Below are positions 47,757 to 63,498 of a DNA stretch of 64,000 nucleotides, one piece after another. The translations under genes were made by a program, and so were the position numbers. The stretch comes from Pseudomonadota bacterium (GTDB taxonomy: Bacteria > Pseudomonadota > Gammaproteobacteria > Burkholderiales > JABEVD01). The stretch spans positions 1-64,000 of the forward strand of contig JAKBJU010000008.1 in assembly GCA_021835845.1 (NCBI GenBank), in the 5' to 3' direction. How positions within the stretch are numbered: position 1 is the first letter of the stretch; each line of letters opens with the position of its first letter. The notes beneath the pieces were generated by a model. The model was not told the origin of the DNA. It saw only the letters and a program-made list of their open reading frames with translations, and ran no database searches.

Positions 47757-48191
47757 ATGAGCGAATTCAATTTTATTGTCTGTCCCAGCTGCGAAGCCAT
47801 CAACCGCGTGCCGCTCCCCAAAATGTCGGAAGCGCCCAGGTGCGGAAAATGCAAATCACCGCTGTTCACCGGGCACCCCGTCCCGCTCGATTCCGCGAGC
47901 TTCGTGAAGCATGTCGGGCATAATACCATACCGGTGGTGGTGGACTTCTGGGCGGAATGGTGCGGTCCGTGCAAGATGATGACCCCCCTGTTCGAGAAAG
48001 CGGCAAAGGAACTGGAGCCTTCCGTCAGGCTCGCAAAACTCGACACCGAAGCCGAATCCGCAGTTGCTGCCCGGTATGGCATACGCAGCATCCCGACATT
48101 CGCCATTTTCAGGGAAGGGCATGAAGTTGCGAGGCAGGCCGGGGCTATGGATTACGCCAATCTCTTGAGGTGGATCAGAACCTACGTTTGA
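47757..48191 (+). CDS. trxC: thioredoxin 2 (zinc-containing)
   Basis: 144 aa. An N-terminal zinc ribbon uses Cys9, Cys12, Cys29 and Cys32 (VCPSCEAINRVP, PRCGKCKSPLF). The thioredoxin fold follows with the active site WAEWCGPCKMM at 69-72 and the cis-Pro loop GIRSIPTFAIF. It is an oxidative-stress-responsive cytoplasmic disulfide reductase in other proteobacteria. uspA ends 6 bp after its stop on the opposite strand. Confidence 0.96.
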   Translation: MSEFNFIVCPSCEAINRVPLPKMSEAPRCGKCKSPLFTGHPVPLDSASFVKHVGHNTIPVVVDFWAEWCGPCKMMTPLFEKAAKELEPSVRLAKLDTEAESAVAARYGIRSIPTFAIFREGHEVARQAGAMDYANLLRWIRTYV

Positions 48192-48197
48192 ATCCGG

Positions 48198-48644
48198 CTA
48201 CCGGTAGACCAGCACCGGTATCTTGCTGTGCGTCAGCACCTTGGCGGTTTCGCTTCCCACCAGAAGCCCGGCAACGCCCCTTCTGCCGTGGGAGGCCATC
48301 CAGATCAGATCGCAGCCTTTTGCTTCGGCCGCCTGGACGATTGCCTGATATACATGGAAGTCTGTCTCGATGCTGCAATCGCAGGGTACTTCAGCTGCGC
48401 CTGCCGTTTTTTCGACGAACGCGAGGCAGTTCCTGGCATAGTTCTCGGCGCTTTTTTCGAACTGTTCGACCGTCAGGGGATCGATGTACCCCATGCCTTC
48501 GGTGGCGAGAACCGGAGAATATTCCTGGCGCACGTACAATCCGGATACATGCGCACCGACCGATTTCGCGAATTCAACGGCTTTTTTTACTGCGTTTTCG
48601 GACAATTCCGAACCGTCTGTGGGCAACAGGATATGTTTGAACAT
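48198..48644 (-). CDS. universal stress protein UspA family
   Basis: 148 aa single Usp domain: MFKHILLPTDGSELSENAVKKAVEFAK, LIWMASHGRRGVAGLLVGSETAKVLTHSKIPVLVYR. The C-terminal G-2x-G-9x-G-S/T pattern for ATP binding is present (GRRGVAGLLVGSET). Role in stress survival is general to the family. Upstream, 57 bp separate its start from repeat copy C. Confidence 0.94.
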   Translation of the reverse strand: MFKHILLPTDGSELSENAVKKAVEFAKSVGAHVSGLYVRQEYSPVLATEGMGYIDPLTVEQFEKSAENYARNCLAFVEKTAGAAEVPCDCSIETDFHVYQAIVQAAEAKGCDLIWMASHGRRGVAGLLVGSETAKVLTHSKIPVLVYR

Positions 48645-48701
48645 GATTTCGCCTTTCCGATAAATCGAGTAAAGCAGAGAAGCCGATCCATGTAAAGCTA
48701 A

Positions 48702-49008
48702 GGAACCACCGATTTATTCCCGTGCAGGTCGCGTTGCTGGGAAAATCGAGGTGATCGCGCGGAGCGCGACGCAGATCGTAGCCGAGCCTACGACATCAAG
48801 GAGCGCGACAAGGCGAGCGCTCGATTTTGAGATGCCCCGAAACTGCGCTTCGCTTCGTTTTCACGCAACCCTATTGGGACGGGGCTTTGCGGGCGATCTT
48901 CTTTGTTACGCGGCTCGCGAATGGAATAACCATTCGGCTTCGCCGCGCGCCTCGAATCTCATCTCGCAAAGTCGCGTCGCGACCGCGTGGGAATAAATCA
49001 GTGGTTCC
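48702..49008 (+). repeat. dispersed inverted-terminal repeat element, copy C (MITE-like)
   Basis: 307 bp, about 90 per cent identical to copy A by eye apart from a roughly 33-bp internal insertion near 48830-48862. Arms read GGAACCACCGATTTATTCCC and, from the other end, GGAACCACTGATTTATTCCC: both carry T where both arms of copy A carry C. The flanks are CTAA (48698-48701) and CTAG (49009-49012), both YTAR. CTAG contains the prmB stop codon. The internal hairpin CGAATGG/CCATTCG is at 48918-48936. The remaining sequence between uspA and the element (48645-48701) shows nothing else recognised. Confidence 0.92.
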
Positions 49009-51381
<2,373 letters not shown>

Positions 51382-51385
<4 letters not shown>

Positions 51386-52524
51386 GATTTGCTTTCCGAA
51401 ATGTCGATTTTGAAATTTTTGAACGACCCCGTCCGGATTGCCTCGGGAGTTTCGCTGTCTCCTGCATGCTCGGCATATTCGATCAGTGAAGACAGATTGC
51501 TGGGAGAATCCGAGTGAACCATGGCTTCTTCATAGCTGATCTGGCCGGATTTATAGAGTTTGTAGAGCGACTGCTCGAAAGTCTGGCAGCCTGATGCGAG
51601 ACTGTGATCCATCGCTTCCTTGATCTGGTCGAGTTCGCCATGCTTGATGAGTTCGGCGATATGCTTGGTATTGGGCAGGATTTCGACTGCGGGCACCAGT
51701 TTTCCATTGGTTCCGGGAACGAGCCTCTGGGAGATGATGCACTTCAGGCTGGAGGAAAGATCGGAAAGCAGGCTCGCCCTCGCTTCGTAAGGAAAGAAGG
51801 TGACGATCCGGTTCAGCGCGTGATAGCTGTTATTGGCATGCAAGGTGGACAGGCACAAGTGGCCGGCCTGAGAGAAAAGCAGCATGTGCCTGAGCGATTC
51901 CTGATCGACGATTTCGCCCAGCATGACGACATCGGGCGCCTCGCGCATCGCATTGACGAGGGCTGCAGAATAGGATCGGGTGTCGGTACCGATTTCGCGC
52001 TGATTGATGATGGATTTTTTGTGAGTGAAGCGGTATTCGATCGGGTCTTCAATCGTCAGGATATGCCCGGTCGCGATCTGGTTGCGGTAATCGATCATCG
52101 ATGCGAGCGTGGTCGATTTGCCCTGTCCAGCCGCGCCCACCACCAGGACCAGGCCGCGTTTGGCCATGATCAGCTCCCTGAGGACGGGGGGGAGCATCAG
52201 CGTATCAAGGTCCTGAATATGTTCCCTGATATAGCGGACGACCATGGCCGGGCTGCCCTGCTGGAAAAACACGTTGACCCTGTAGGTTCCGGTTTCGGGC
52301 TGGTTGAATGCGAAATTGATTTCCCATTCCGATTCGTAATCGCGAATCTGCTGCTCGCTCATCAGGCCATAAGCCAATTCCCGGATTCTTGCCGAATCCA
52401 GCACCTGATTATTGACGGGGCGGGTGATCCCGTTGATCTTGATATGGATCGGCGCCCCGGGCGAAAAATACAGATCGGACGCCTGTTTTTCCGCCATCAA
52501 TTTGAAAAGGGGGGCCAATGCCAT
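51382..52524 (-). CDS. pilU: PilT/PilU-family twitching motility ATPase
   Basis: 380 aa. N-terminal PAS-like region LMAEKQASDLYFSPGAP, Walker A VVGAAGQGKSTTLA near residue 130, LTIEDPIEYRF (Asp box), Walker B-like DVVMLGEIVDQES and the His box AGHLCLSTLHANN are those of PilT/PilU retraction ATPases. The C-terminal length and details such as GEIVDQESLRHMLLFSQ favour PilU. No pilT is adjacent and the gene sits between dapD and yffB, an unusual place for a pilus gene. Confidence 0.92.
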
Positions 52525-52545
52525 GCTGTTTCCTGCGGAAATGGA

Positions 52546-53367
52546 TCAGATGCCTCTCAGAAGCTCGTTGATGCTCGTCTTGGCCCGCGTCTTCGCATCG
52601 ACCTGTTTGACGATCACCGCGCAGTAGAGGCTGTACCGGCCGTCTTTAGAGGGAAGGCTTCCCGATACGACCACTGCGCCTGCCGGAATGCGTCCATAGC
52701 TGACTTCACCGGTTTCCCTGTTGTATATCTTGGTGCTTTGTCCAATGTAGACACCCATCGAGATGACGGCGCCTTCGCCCACAATCACGCCTTCCACGAT
52801 CTCTGATCTGGCGCCGATGAAACAGTTGTCCTCGATGATGGTCGGGTTGGCCTGGACAGGTTCCAGCACTCCGCCTATGCCCACGCCGCCTGACAGATGC
52901 ACATTCTTCCCGATCTGCGCGCATGAGCCTACGGTCGCCCAGGTGTCGACCATGGTGCCTTCGTCTACATAGGCACCGATGTTCACATAGGAAGGCATCA
53001 GCACCGCGTTTTTCGCGATGTAGGAACCCTTTCTCACGGCTGCGGGGGGAACCACGCGGAAGCCGCCGTCGCGGAAATCTTTGGAATTGTAGTCGGCAAA
53101 CTTGGATGGAACCTTGTCGTAGTAATTGGTGTAGCCGCCCTTGATGAAGCTGTTGTCTTCGATACGGAAAGACAGCAGTACCGCCTTCTTGAGCCATTGG
53201 TGGGTCACCCAGTTGCCGTCGATCTTTTCGGCCACCCTGAGCTTGCCCGTGTCGAGCAGATTCAGGACTTCCTGAATCGCTTCTTTGAGCTTCGGGTCGA
53301 CATTGCGCGGCGTAATGTCGGCGCGGGTTTCGAAAGCTTCGTCAATGATGGGCTGAAGTTCATGCAT
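52546..53367 (-). CDS. dapD: tetrahydrodipicolinate N-succinyltransferase
   Basis: 273 aa, standard length. Left-handed beta-helix acyltransferase with hexapeptide repeats ([58 protein letters not shown]). It succinylates tetrahydrodipicolinate using succinyl-CoA in the lysine pathway. dapC is 12 bp upstream and pilU follows after 21 bp. Confidence 0.98.
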   Translation of the reverse strand: MHELQPIIDEAFETRADITPRNVDPKLKEAIQEVLNLLDTGKLRVAEKIDGNWVTHQWLKKAVLLSFRIEDNSFIKGGYTNYYDKVPSKFADYNSKDFRDGGFRVVPPAAVRKGSYIAKNAVLMPSYVNIGAYVDEGTMVDTWATVGSCAQIGKNVHLSGGVGIGGVLEPVQANPTIIEDNCFIGARSEIVEGVIVGEGAVISMGVYIGQSTKIYNRETGEVSYGRIPAGAVVVSGSLPSKDGRYSLYCAVIVKQVDAKTRAKTSINELLRGI

Positions 53368-53379
53368 TATTCTTGGTCC

Positions 53380-54579
53380 TTAATGTTGGTCGCCCAGGGT
53401 GGCGCACAGTTTGCTGATTCGCTCTGCCGCCGCTATGCACTCTGCAAGCGGCGCGACCAGGGCGATGCGGACGAACCCGCTGCCCGGGTTGAGTCCGCCG
53501 GACTCCCTGGCGAGGTAGCTGCCGGGCAGAACCAGCACATTATAATCTCGATAGAGCAGACGCGCGAATTCAGTGTCATCGATCGGGGTTCTTGCCCAGA
53601 GATAGAAGCCTGCATCCGGCATTTCTGTCTGCAGGGCATGCTTCAACAGGGGGACGACGGCATCGAATTTCTCCCGGTACAGCCGCCGGTTCTGCACCAC
53701 ATGTGCTTCGTCCTGCCATGCGGCGATGCTAGCCGACTGCACGGCAGGGCTCATGGCGCAGCCGTGATAGGTGCGATAGAGCAGGAATTTCTGCAAGATG
53801 GCAGCGTCCCCTGCAACGAATCCGGAGCGCATTCCGGGAACGTTGGAGCGCTTGGAAAGGCTGCTGAATACAACGAGGTTTCTGAAATCGCTTCGCCCCA
53901 GTTTTCTTGCCGCTTCCAGGGCCCCCAGCGGGGGATGTGCCTCATCGAAATAGATTTCGGAATAGCATTCGTCTGATGCAATGATGAAGCCGTATCGGTC
54001 AGAGAGCGAAAAAACCGCCTCCCATTCATCGATCGACAGGATGCGGCCGGTCGGGTTGCCGGGCGAGCAAAGATAAAGCAGCTGGGTATTGGCCCAGGTT
54101 GATTCGGAAAGCTGCGAAAAATCCAGTGCGAAGCGGTTTTCGGGCAGGGTGTTGAGAAAATGCGGGGTTGCGCCCGCCAGCAGGGCTGCGCCTTCGTAAA
54201 TCTGGTAGAAGGGGTTCGGGCAGACTATCGCGGCAGGCCTGTCCGAGTCGACGACGGCCTGGGCAAATGCAAACAGGGCTTCCCGGCTGCCGTTGACAGG
54301 CAGAATCTGGGTTCTTGCATCCAGCGCTGTACCGTAGCGTCCTTGCAGCCATTTTGCGATAGATTCCCGCAGCGCATCGCTGCCCTGGGTTGTGGGATAA
54401 TGGGAAAGGCCGCCGAGATTCCGGGCAAGGGCATCGCAGATGAAGGCGGGCGTTTCGTGCTTCGGTTCCCCAATGGAAAGCTTGATCGGAGAATAATCCG
54501 GACCAGGCTCAGCCCCCTGGCAAAGCGAAGCCAGGCGCTGGAAGGGGTAGGGTTGCAATCGCTCTAGGTCGGGATTCAT
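53380..54579 (-). CDS. dapC: N-succinyldiaminopimelate aminotransferase
   Basis: 399 aa class I PLP aminotransferase. The PLP Lys lies in VVFSSLSKRSNVPGMRSGFVAGD; SPGNPTGRIL and SDECYSEIYFDEAHPP are fold signatures, and RIALVAPLAEC holds the substrate Arg. With dapD and dapE it completes the succinylase branch in one operon. A TATAAT on this strand 25 bp upstream, with TTGGAT 17 bp beyond, is its likely promoter. Confidence 0.95.
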   Translation of the reverse strand: MNPDLERLQPYPFQRLASLCQGAEPGPDYSPIKLSIGEPKHETPAFICDALARNLGGLSHYPTTQGSDALRESIAKWLQGRYGTALDARTQILPVNGSREALFAFAQAVVDSDRPAAIVCPNPFYQIYEGAALLAGATPHFLNTLPENRFALDFSQLSESTWANTQLLYLCSPGNPTGRILSIDEWEAVFSLSDRYGFIIASDECYSEIYFDEAHPPLGALEAARKLGRSDFRNLVVFSSLSKRSNVPGMRSGFVAGDAAILQKFLLYRTYHGCAMSPAVQSASIAAWQDEAHVVQNRRLYREKFDAVVPLLKHALQTEMPDAGFYLWARTPIDDTEFARLLYRDYNVLVLPGSYLARESGGLNPGSGFVRIALVAPLAECIAAAERISKLCATLGDQH

Positions 54580-54603
54580 GCAGGCCTGTACTCGAAATTG
54601 CTG

Positions 54604-54611
54604 ATTATAAT
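54604..54611. promoter_or_regulatory. palindromic -10 (ATTATAAT) between dapC and the EamA gene
   Basis: ATTATAAT reads as TATAAT on both strands. Leftward it has TTGGAT 17 bp upstream and would start dapC transcription. Rightward no good -35 is seen, but the box stands 10 bp before the EamA start at 54622, suggesting that the ATG inside the box (54610) is not the start. Confidence 0.55.
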
Positions 54612-54621
54612 GTTTCAGGGC

Positions 54622-55479
54622 ATGTTATCCAAACAAATTCCTGCAATTTCCCTGCTTGCCGGGGCCACGGTATGGGGCCTTTTCTGGTATCCATACCGTG
54701 TTCTTGGATTGCTCGGGATGTCCGGCTGGATTTCGCTCACCCTGAGTTATGGCGCGGCCCTCGTTTTCGGGTTGATCTTTTTCCGGAGAGCCATTCTGTC
54801 GACCAGGTTTTCCTGGATGCTGGTGTGGATAGGACTTTCCGCCGGACTGTGCAATATCGGCTATGTGCTGGCGATGCTCAATGGCGAGGTGATGCGGGTT
54901 CTGCTCCTGTTTTATCTTGCCCCGTTTTGGACCGTCCTGCTGGCTCGGCTTCTGCTGGGAGAGCGTCTCGCCGCAAGAGGATATCTGGTGATTTTATTTT
55001 CACTGGCTGGTGCAGTGGTGATGCTCTGGAGCCCCGGGCGCGGCAGCATTTTTCCGAAGAACGATGCCGAATGGCTGGGACTCGGCGCAGGATTCCTGTT
55101 CGCCCTGTCCAACGTCCTGGCAAAGCTCGGCCAGGATTGCAGCATCGAGGCGAGATCGGCCAGTGTGTCGGCGGGCGTGGTGGTCGCAGGATTGGTATTC
55201 GAGCTTTTTCAGCCGTCCGGCTGGTCGGGGTTTTCTCCTGATGCGCTGGTGCTCCTTGCGATCATGGGCATGGTCATCCTTGCAGTCAACATGGCGATGC
55301 AATACGGCCTGACCCATACGCCTGCGAATCGCGCCATCGTCATACTGCTGTTCGAGCTGGTCGTCGCTGCGGTTTCTTCCTATTTTCTGGCCGGAGAAGC
55401 AATGCGCTTCCAGGAATGGGCAGGTGGCGCAATGATCGTTGCGGCCAGCCTGCTTTCGGGAAAAATGAAGGCGGGCTAG
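54622..55479 (+). CDS. EamA/DMT-superfamily transporter
   Basis: 285 aa from [20 protein letters not shown]; upstream in-frame starts at 54610 and 54598 would lie in or before the -10 box. Ten predicted membrane helices in two EamA repeats (about 5-135 and 145-280), with [20 protein letters not shown] and [20 protein letters not shown] as the equivalent repeat ends. A metabolite exporter of unknown substrate. Stop overlaps the queF stop by 4 bp. Confidence 0.9.
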   Translation: MLSKQIPAISLLAGATVWGLFWYPYRVLGLLGMSGWISLTLSYGAALVFGLIFFRRAILSTRFSWMLVWIGLSAGLCNIGYVLAMLNGEVMRVLLLFYLAPFWTVLLARLLLGERLAARGYLVILFSLAGAVVMLWSPGRGSIFPKNDAEWLGLGAGFLFALSNVLAKLGQDCSIEARSASVSAGVVVAGLVFELFQPSGWSGFSPDALVLLAIMGMVILAVNMAMQYGLTHTPANRAIVILLFELVVAAVSSYFLAGEAMRFQEWAGGAMIVAASLLSGKMKAG

Positions 55480-55874
55480 CGTGTATTCGATTGTGCTTCG
55501 AACTGGCTGAGGACGATCAGGGGGGCGGGTTTCCAGCCCTGCTTGCTGTGTTCTGCCACTACGTTTGTGAAAATGCCGCCACGGACGTAGAATTTTGCTG
55601 TCAGGCGCATGAATCTGGGGCGAGTTGCCTCAAGCAGGTCGTTCAGAATCTGGTTGGTGACAGCTTCATGGAAAGCGCCCTTGTTGCGGTATGAGACGAT
55701 ATATAATTTGAGGCTTTTGAGTTCGACACACAGTTCGTCCGGGATATAATCCAGATAGAGTGTCGCGAAATCGGGTTGCGAGGTTTTCGGGCAGAGGCAG
55801 GTAAATTCGGGAATCTCCATGTGAATGTGGTAATCGCGCTCCGAATTCGGATTGGGGAAGGTTTCGAGAATCAT
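55476..55874 (-). CDS. queF: NADPH-dependent 7-cyano-7-deazaguanine reductase
   Basis: 132 aa, the short (type I, unimodular) QueF. It reduces preQ0 to preQ1 in queuosine synthesis. The catalytic Cys lies in [24 protein letters not shown], and [26 protein letters not shown] holds the QueF signature with ELKSLK and the Glu-His contacts. It lies alone between the EamA gene and smc. Confidence 0.96.
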   Translation of the reverse strand: MILETFPNPNSERDYHIHMEIPEFTCLCPKTSQPDFATLYLDYIPDELCVELKSLKLYIVSYRNKGAFHEAVTNQILNDLLEATRPRFMRLTAKFYVRGGIFTNVVAEHSKQGWKPAPLIVLSQFEAQSNTR

Positions 55875-55905
55875 GCTGATGCCTTTCGATAAGCTGAGTT
55901 ACCGC

Positions 55906-55913
55906 ATTATAAC
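55906..55913. promoter_or_regulatory. shared -10 region between queF and smc
   Basis: ATTATAAC at 55906-55913 gives TATAAT on the bottom strand (queF, with TTTAAT 16 bp further upstream) and TATAAC on the top strand (smc, 20 bp before its TTG). The two genes are only 59 bp apart, so they must share this region. Confidence 0.5.
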
Positions 55914-55933
55914 GCTTTACCTTACGGATTAAA

Positions 55934-58900
55934 TTGCGACTTTCTCAGATCAAGCTGGCAGGCTTCAAGTCCTTCGTCGATCCGACCCACATCCACGCGC
56001 CCGGGCAGATCGTCGGCATCGTCGGTCCCAACGGCTGCGGAAAATCCAACATCATCGATGCGTTGCGCTGGGTTCTGGGGGAATCCAGGGCTTCCGCGCT
56101 GCGCGGAAAATCCATGCAGGATGTTATTTTCAACGGCTCCGGTAACAGGAAGCCGGTTGCGCGAGCAAGCGTGGAACTGGTTTTCGACAACAGCCAGGGC
56201 AGGCTCGCCGGACAATGGTCGAACTATGCGGAAATTGCCGTGAAACGCGTCCTGCAGCGCGATTCGGAATCAAGCTATTTCATCAACAACCTGCGCGTCA
56301 GGCGCAAGGATGTCTCGGATGTTTTCCTGGGAACTGGGCTGGGGGGGCAGGCCTATGCCATCATCGAACAGGGCATGATTTCCAGAATCATTGAAGCCGA
56401 TCCGGATGATTTGAAAATTTTTCTCGAGGAAGCTGCCGGAATTTCAAAATATCGGGAAAGAAGGCGCGAAACCGAGCTTCGCCTCTCCGCAACCCGGGCG
56501 AACCTGCAGCGAGTGGAGGATATCACCAGGGAACTTGATGAGCGCATCGAACATCTGGAAGATCAGGCGCGTGTTGCGAAAATTTACCATGATTTGCAGG
56601 CGTCCCTGAAAACGACCCAGAACCTGCTGTGGCTGAAGCGGAAAACGAAGGCCCGTGAGCTTCGCCGAAAGTTCGTCGAGGAGGCATCCACGCTGGAGAC
56701 TGCCATGGAAGCTGAAACTGCGCACCTCAGGCATCTCGAAAACCAGTTGGTCCGGATTCGCGACGAGCACGACTCGACGTCACAGAGGCTCCAGGATGTG
56801 CAGGGCGCAATGTATCAGGCCAATGCCGAAGTTTCCAGGCTGCAGCAGCAGATCGATCATCTCAGAAGCAATCGCTTGAGGGCTGAGGCACGTATCGAAT
56901 CGGGGAAAAAGGAACTCGATGCGCTTGAATTGCAGTATGCCGAAGCCCTGGACAACAGGCGGCAATGGCAGCAGGAGGCCGCAGAGGCAAGGCGGCAATG
57001 CGAGGCCTGCCGGCTGGAAGTGGAAAAGCTGCAGACGGCATGCTCGGATGCCCACGAGCGGGTGAAGGGAGCGGAAAGGCTTTTCGAGGAAGCGAGACTT
57101 GCACTTGCGTCTGGCGAGCATCAGGAGAAAATCGAGCAGGCGCATCGGGGGCATTGCGAAAATACCCTGGATCAACTTGCCAGAAAGCGAGGAAAGCTGG
57201 AGGAAACGAAGCGCCTTCTTCCTGGGCTGGAAGAAGCAAGGCTGGCCATGCTCGAAGCGGATCTGGCGGGCATGGAATCGAGAATGGCGCTTGAAGCGGG
57301 CGCATCCAGCGAAATTGCGCAGCGCCTCGAAACCGCAAGGGCCGCGAGGCAGGTCGCATTTGCCCAATTGCAGGCATGCGAAAGCAGAATCGCCGAAATC
57401 CGTGCCCGCCTTGCCGCACTGCGCGAAATCCAGGAAGGACTTGAAAAAGGATCCGGTCTTGACGCATGGCTTGCCGAAAACGGGATCGACCGCCAGCCCC
57501 GTCTTTGGTCGAAGATCGAAATTTCCGCTGGATGGGAAAATGCGCTGGAGTCCGTGCTACGCGAACGCGTCAATGCCATTTTGGCAGAGCCTTGCCGGAC
57601 TGGAAATCCACCAGGGGAAACGGTATTCGTGCAAAACGGGGCGTTTTCTCCCGAGTTTTCCGGGAATCCGTCGCTTGTTCCCCTGCTGGGTTTGATTAGC
57701 CTGCGCGAACAGGCAGTCGGCGGCGCGCTTTGTGACTGGCTTTCATCTGCCTACATTGCGCAGGATCTGGAACAGGCAATGACATTGCGCCCGATGCTCA
57801 AGGCCTCCGAATTGCTGGTGACGCCGGAAGGGCATATCGTCACAAGGCACAGCATCCATTATCACGGCATCGATTCCAGCGTTCAAGGGGTGCTCATTCG
57901 GCAGCAGGAAATCGAACGCCTGCTTTCCGCGGAAAGCGATGCGGCTATGTTGCTCGATGCATCGAGGAAGCTTCTCCAGGCGCGCGAAGAGGAAGCAGCT
58001 GGGCTGGAGTCGGCCCTGAAGGAAAAGTCGGTCTTGCTCTCCCGGCTGGAGAGGGAGAGGCATGAGCTGCTACTGCAGCGCATCAGCGTTTCTGAGGCGA
58101 ACGAGCGGATTCGCGATCAGTCGGTGCGCATCGCTGCGGAAATCGACGAAATCGAAGGTCAGTTCACGGTCGAGTTGGATAAGAAGCTCGAGATCGAAAG
58201 CAAAATCGAGGTGTTGCGAGAAGAAATCGCCCTGTTTCGCGAACGCCAGAATCAAGCCAGGCAGGAACTCGATCAAATGAGAAGCCTGTTCGATGAAAAA
58301 AACAGGCTGATGCAGCAGGCGGTCGGAAAAAACCGTGAAGCGGAATTTCATGAAAAATCCTGCAGCGTCAAACTCGATGAGCTGGAGCGCAGGATTGAAC
58401 TGCTGTCGCGGAACCTGGCGCAGGGGAGGGCGGCGCTGGATGGGCTTCGCGAGGAAATTTCGGCGCAGGACCCCGCATCTCTCGATATTCTGTTGCAGCA
58501 GGCACTCGCCACTCGGCAGGAGAGGGAGGAGGCGCTCCTTGACGTGCGCAAGACGAGCGAGGAACTCTCTTCCATGCTGAGAGAACTCGACGGACAGCGG
58601 CAGGGTTCCGAACTGAAGCTCGGACCGTTGCGGGAGAGGATCGGCGATATCCGCCTCAGGGAACAGGAAGTCAGAATCAGCGAAGAGCAGTTTGATGCGT
58701 CCTTGAAAGCTGCCGGAGCGATGGAAGAAGAGCTTGTTGGAATGCTCGAAAAGGCACCGGATAGCGCACGGCTTGAGGCTGAAATATCGAAATTGAACGG
58801 AAGAATCGAAAGTCTCGGGGCGGTCAATCTGGCTGCCTTCGAGGAATTGCAGGCTGCGAAGGAAAGAAAGGGGTATATCGACACCCAGGTTCAGGATCTG

Positions 58901-59428
58901 AGCGAAGCGGTCGAGACGCTGGAGAGCGCCATCCGCCGGATAGACCGCGAAACCAGGGAGCGCCTGATGGCGACTTTTGATGAGGTCAACAGGAATTTCG
59001 GCGAGCTTTTTCACCAGTTGTTCGGTGGAGGGCAGGCAAGGCTGGTTTTGACCGGGGATCAGATCATCGACAGCGGGATGGAAATCGAAGCGCAGCCGCC
59101 AGGCAAGAAAAATGCTTCGATCCGCCTTCTCTCCGGAGGGGAAAAGGCGCTGACAGCGATTTCTCTGGTATTTTCCCTGTTCAAGCTCAATCCGGCGCCA
59201 TTTTGCCTGCTGGATGAAGTGGATGCCCCTCTCGACGACAGCAATACCGGTCGATTTTGTGATATGGTCAGGAAAATGGCGGAACACACCCAGTTCCTGT
59301 TCATCAGCCACAACAAAATCACCATGGAAATGGCACATCAGCTCATCGGCGTGACCATGCAGGAACAGGGCGTTTCACGCATCGTGGCTGTGGATGTCGA
59401 GACTGCTTCACGAAAGACGGCGGTATAA
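55934..59428 (+). CDS. smc: chromosome segregation protein SMC
   Basis: 1164 aa from a TTG. N-terminal ATPase half: LAGFKSFVDPTHIH and Walker A GIVGPNGCGKSN; two long coiled coils flank a hinge at about 510-660; C-terminal half has LLSGGEKALTAISLVF signature and Walker B FCLLDEVDAPLDD. It organises and segregates the chromosome with ScpA and ScpB. smc followed by zipA and ligA is a conserved order in beta- and gammaproteobacteria. Confidence 0.97.
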   Translation: MRLSQIKLAGFKSFVDPTHIHAPGQIVGIVGPNGCGKSNIIDALRWVLGESRASALRGKSMQDVIFNGSGNRKPVARASVELVFDNSQGRLAGQWSNYAEIAVKRVLQRDSESSYFINNLRVRRKDVSDVFLGTGLGGQAYAIIEQGMISRIIEADPDDLKIFLEEAAGISKYRERRRETELRLSATRANLQRVEDITRELDERIEHLEDQARVAKIYHDLQASLKTTQNLLWLKRKTKARELRRKFVEEASTLETAMEAETAHLRHLENQLVRIRDEHDSTSQRLQDVQGAMYQANAEVSRLQQQIDHLRSNRLRAEARIESGKKELDALELQYAEALDNRRQWQQEAAEARRQCEACRLEVEKLQTACSDAHERVKGAERLFEEARLALASGEHQEKIEQAHRGHCENTLDQLARKRGKLEETKRLLPGLEEARLAMLEADLAGMESRMALEAGASSEIAQRLETARAARQVAFAQLQACESRIAEIRARLAALREIQEGLEKGSGLDAWLAENGIDRQPRLWSKIEISAGWENALESVLRERVNAILAEPCRTGNPPGETVFVQNGAFSPEFSGNPSLVPLLGLISLREQAVGGALCDWLSSAYIAQDLEQAMTLRPMLKASELLVTPEGHIVTRHSIHYHGIDSSVQGVLIRQQEIERLLSAESDAAMLLDASRKLLQAREEEAAGLESALKEKSVLLSRLERERHELLLQRISVSEANERIRDQSVRIAAEIDEIEGQFTVELDKKLEIESKIEVLREEIALFRERQNQARQELDQMRSLFDEKNRLMQQAVGKNREAEFHEKSCSVKLDELERRIELLSRNLAQGRAALDGLREEISAQDPASLDILLQQALATRQEREEALLDVRKTSEELSSMLRELDGQRQGSELKLGPLRERIGDIRLREQEVRISEEQFDASLKAAGAMEEELVGMLEKAPDSARLEAEISKLNGRIESLGAVNLAAFEELQAAKERKGYIDTQVQDLSEAVETLESAIRRIDRETRERLMATFDEVNRNFGELFHQLFGGGQARLVLTGDQIIDSGMEIEAQPPGKKNASIRLLSGGEKALTAISLVFSLFKLNPAPFCLLDEVDAPLDDSNTGRFCDMVRKMAEHTQFLFISHNKITMEMAHQLIGVTMQEQGVSRIVAVDVETASRKTAV

Positions 59429-59470
59429 TGACAAAAAATTGCTGGCGGGGCCGGCGTTCATGAGGTGGAT

Positions 59471-63497
<4,027 letters not shown>

Positions 63498-63498
63498 A

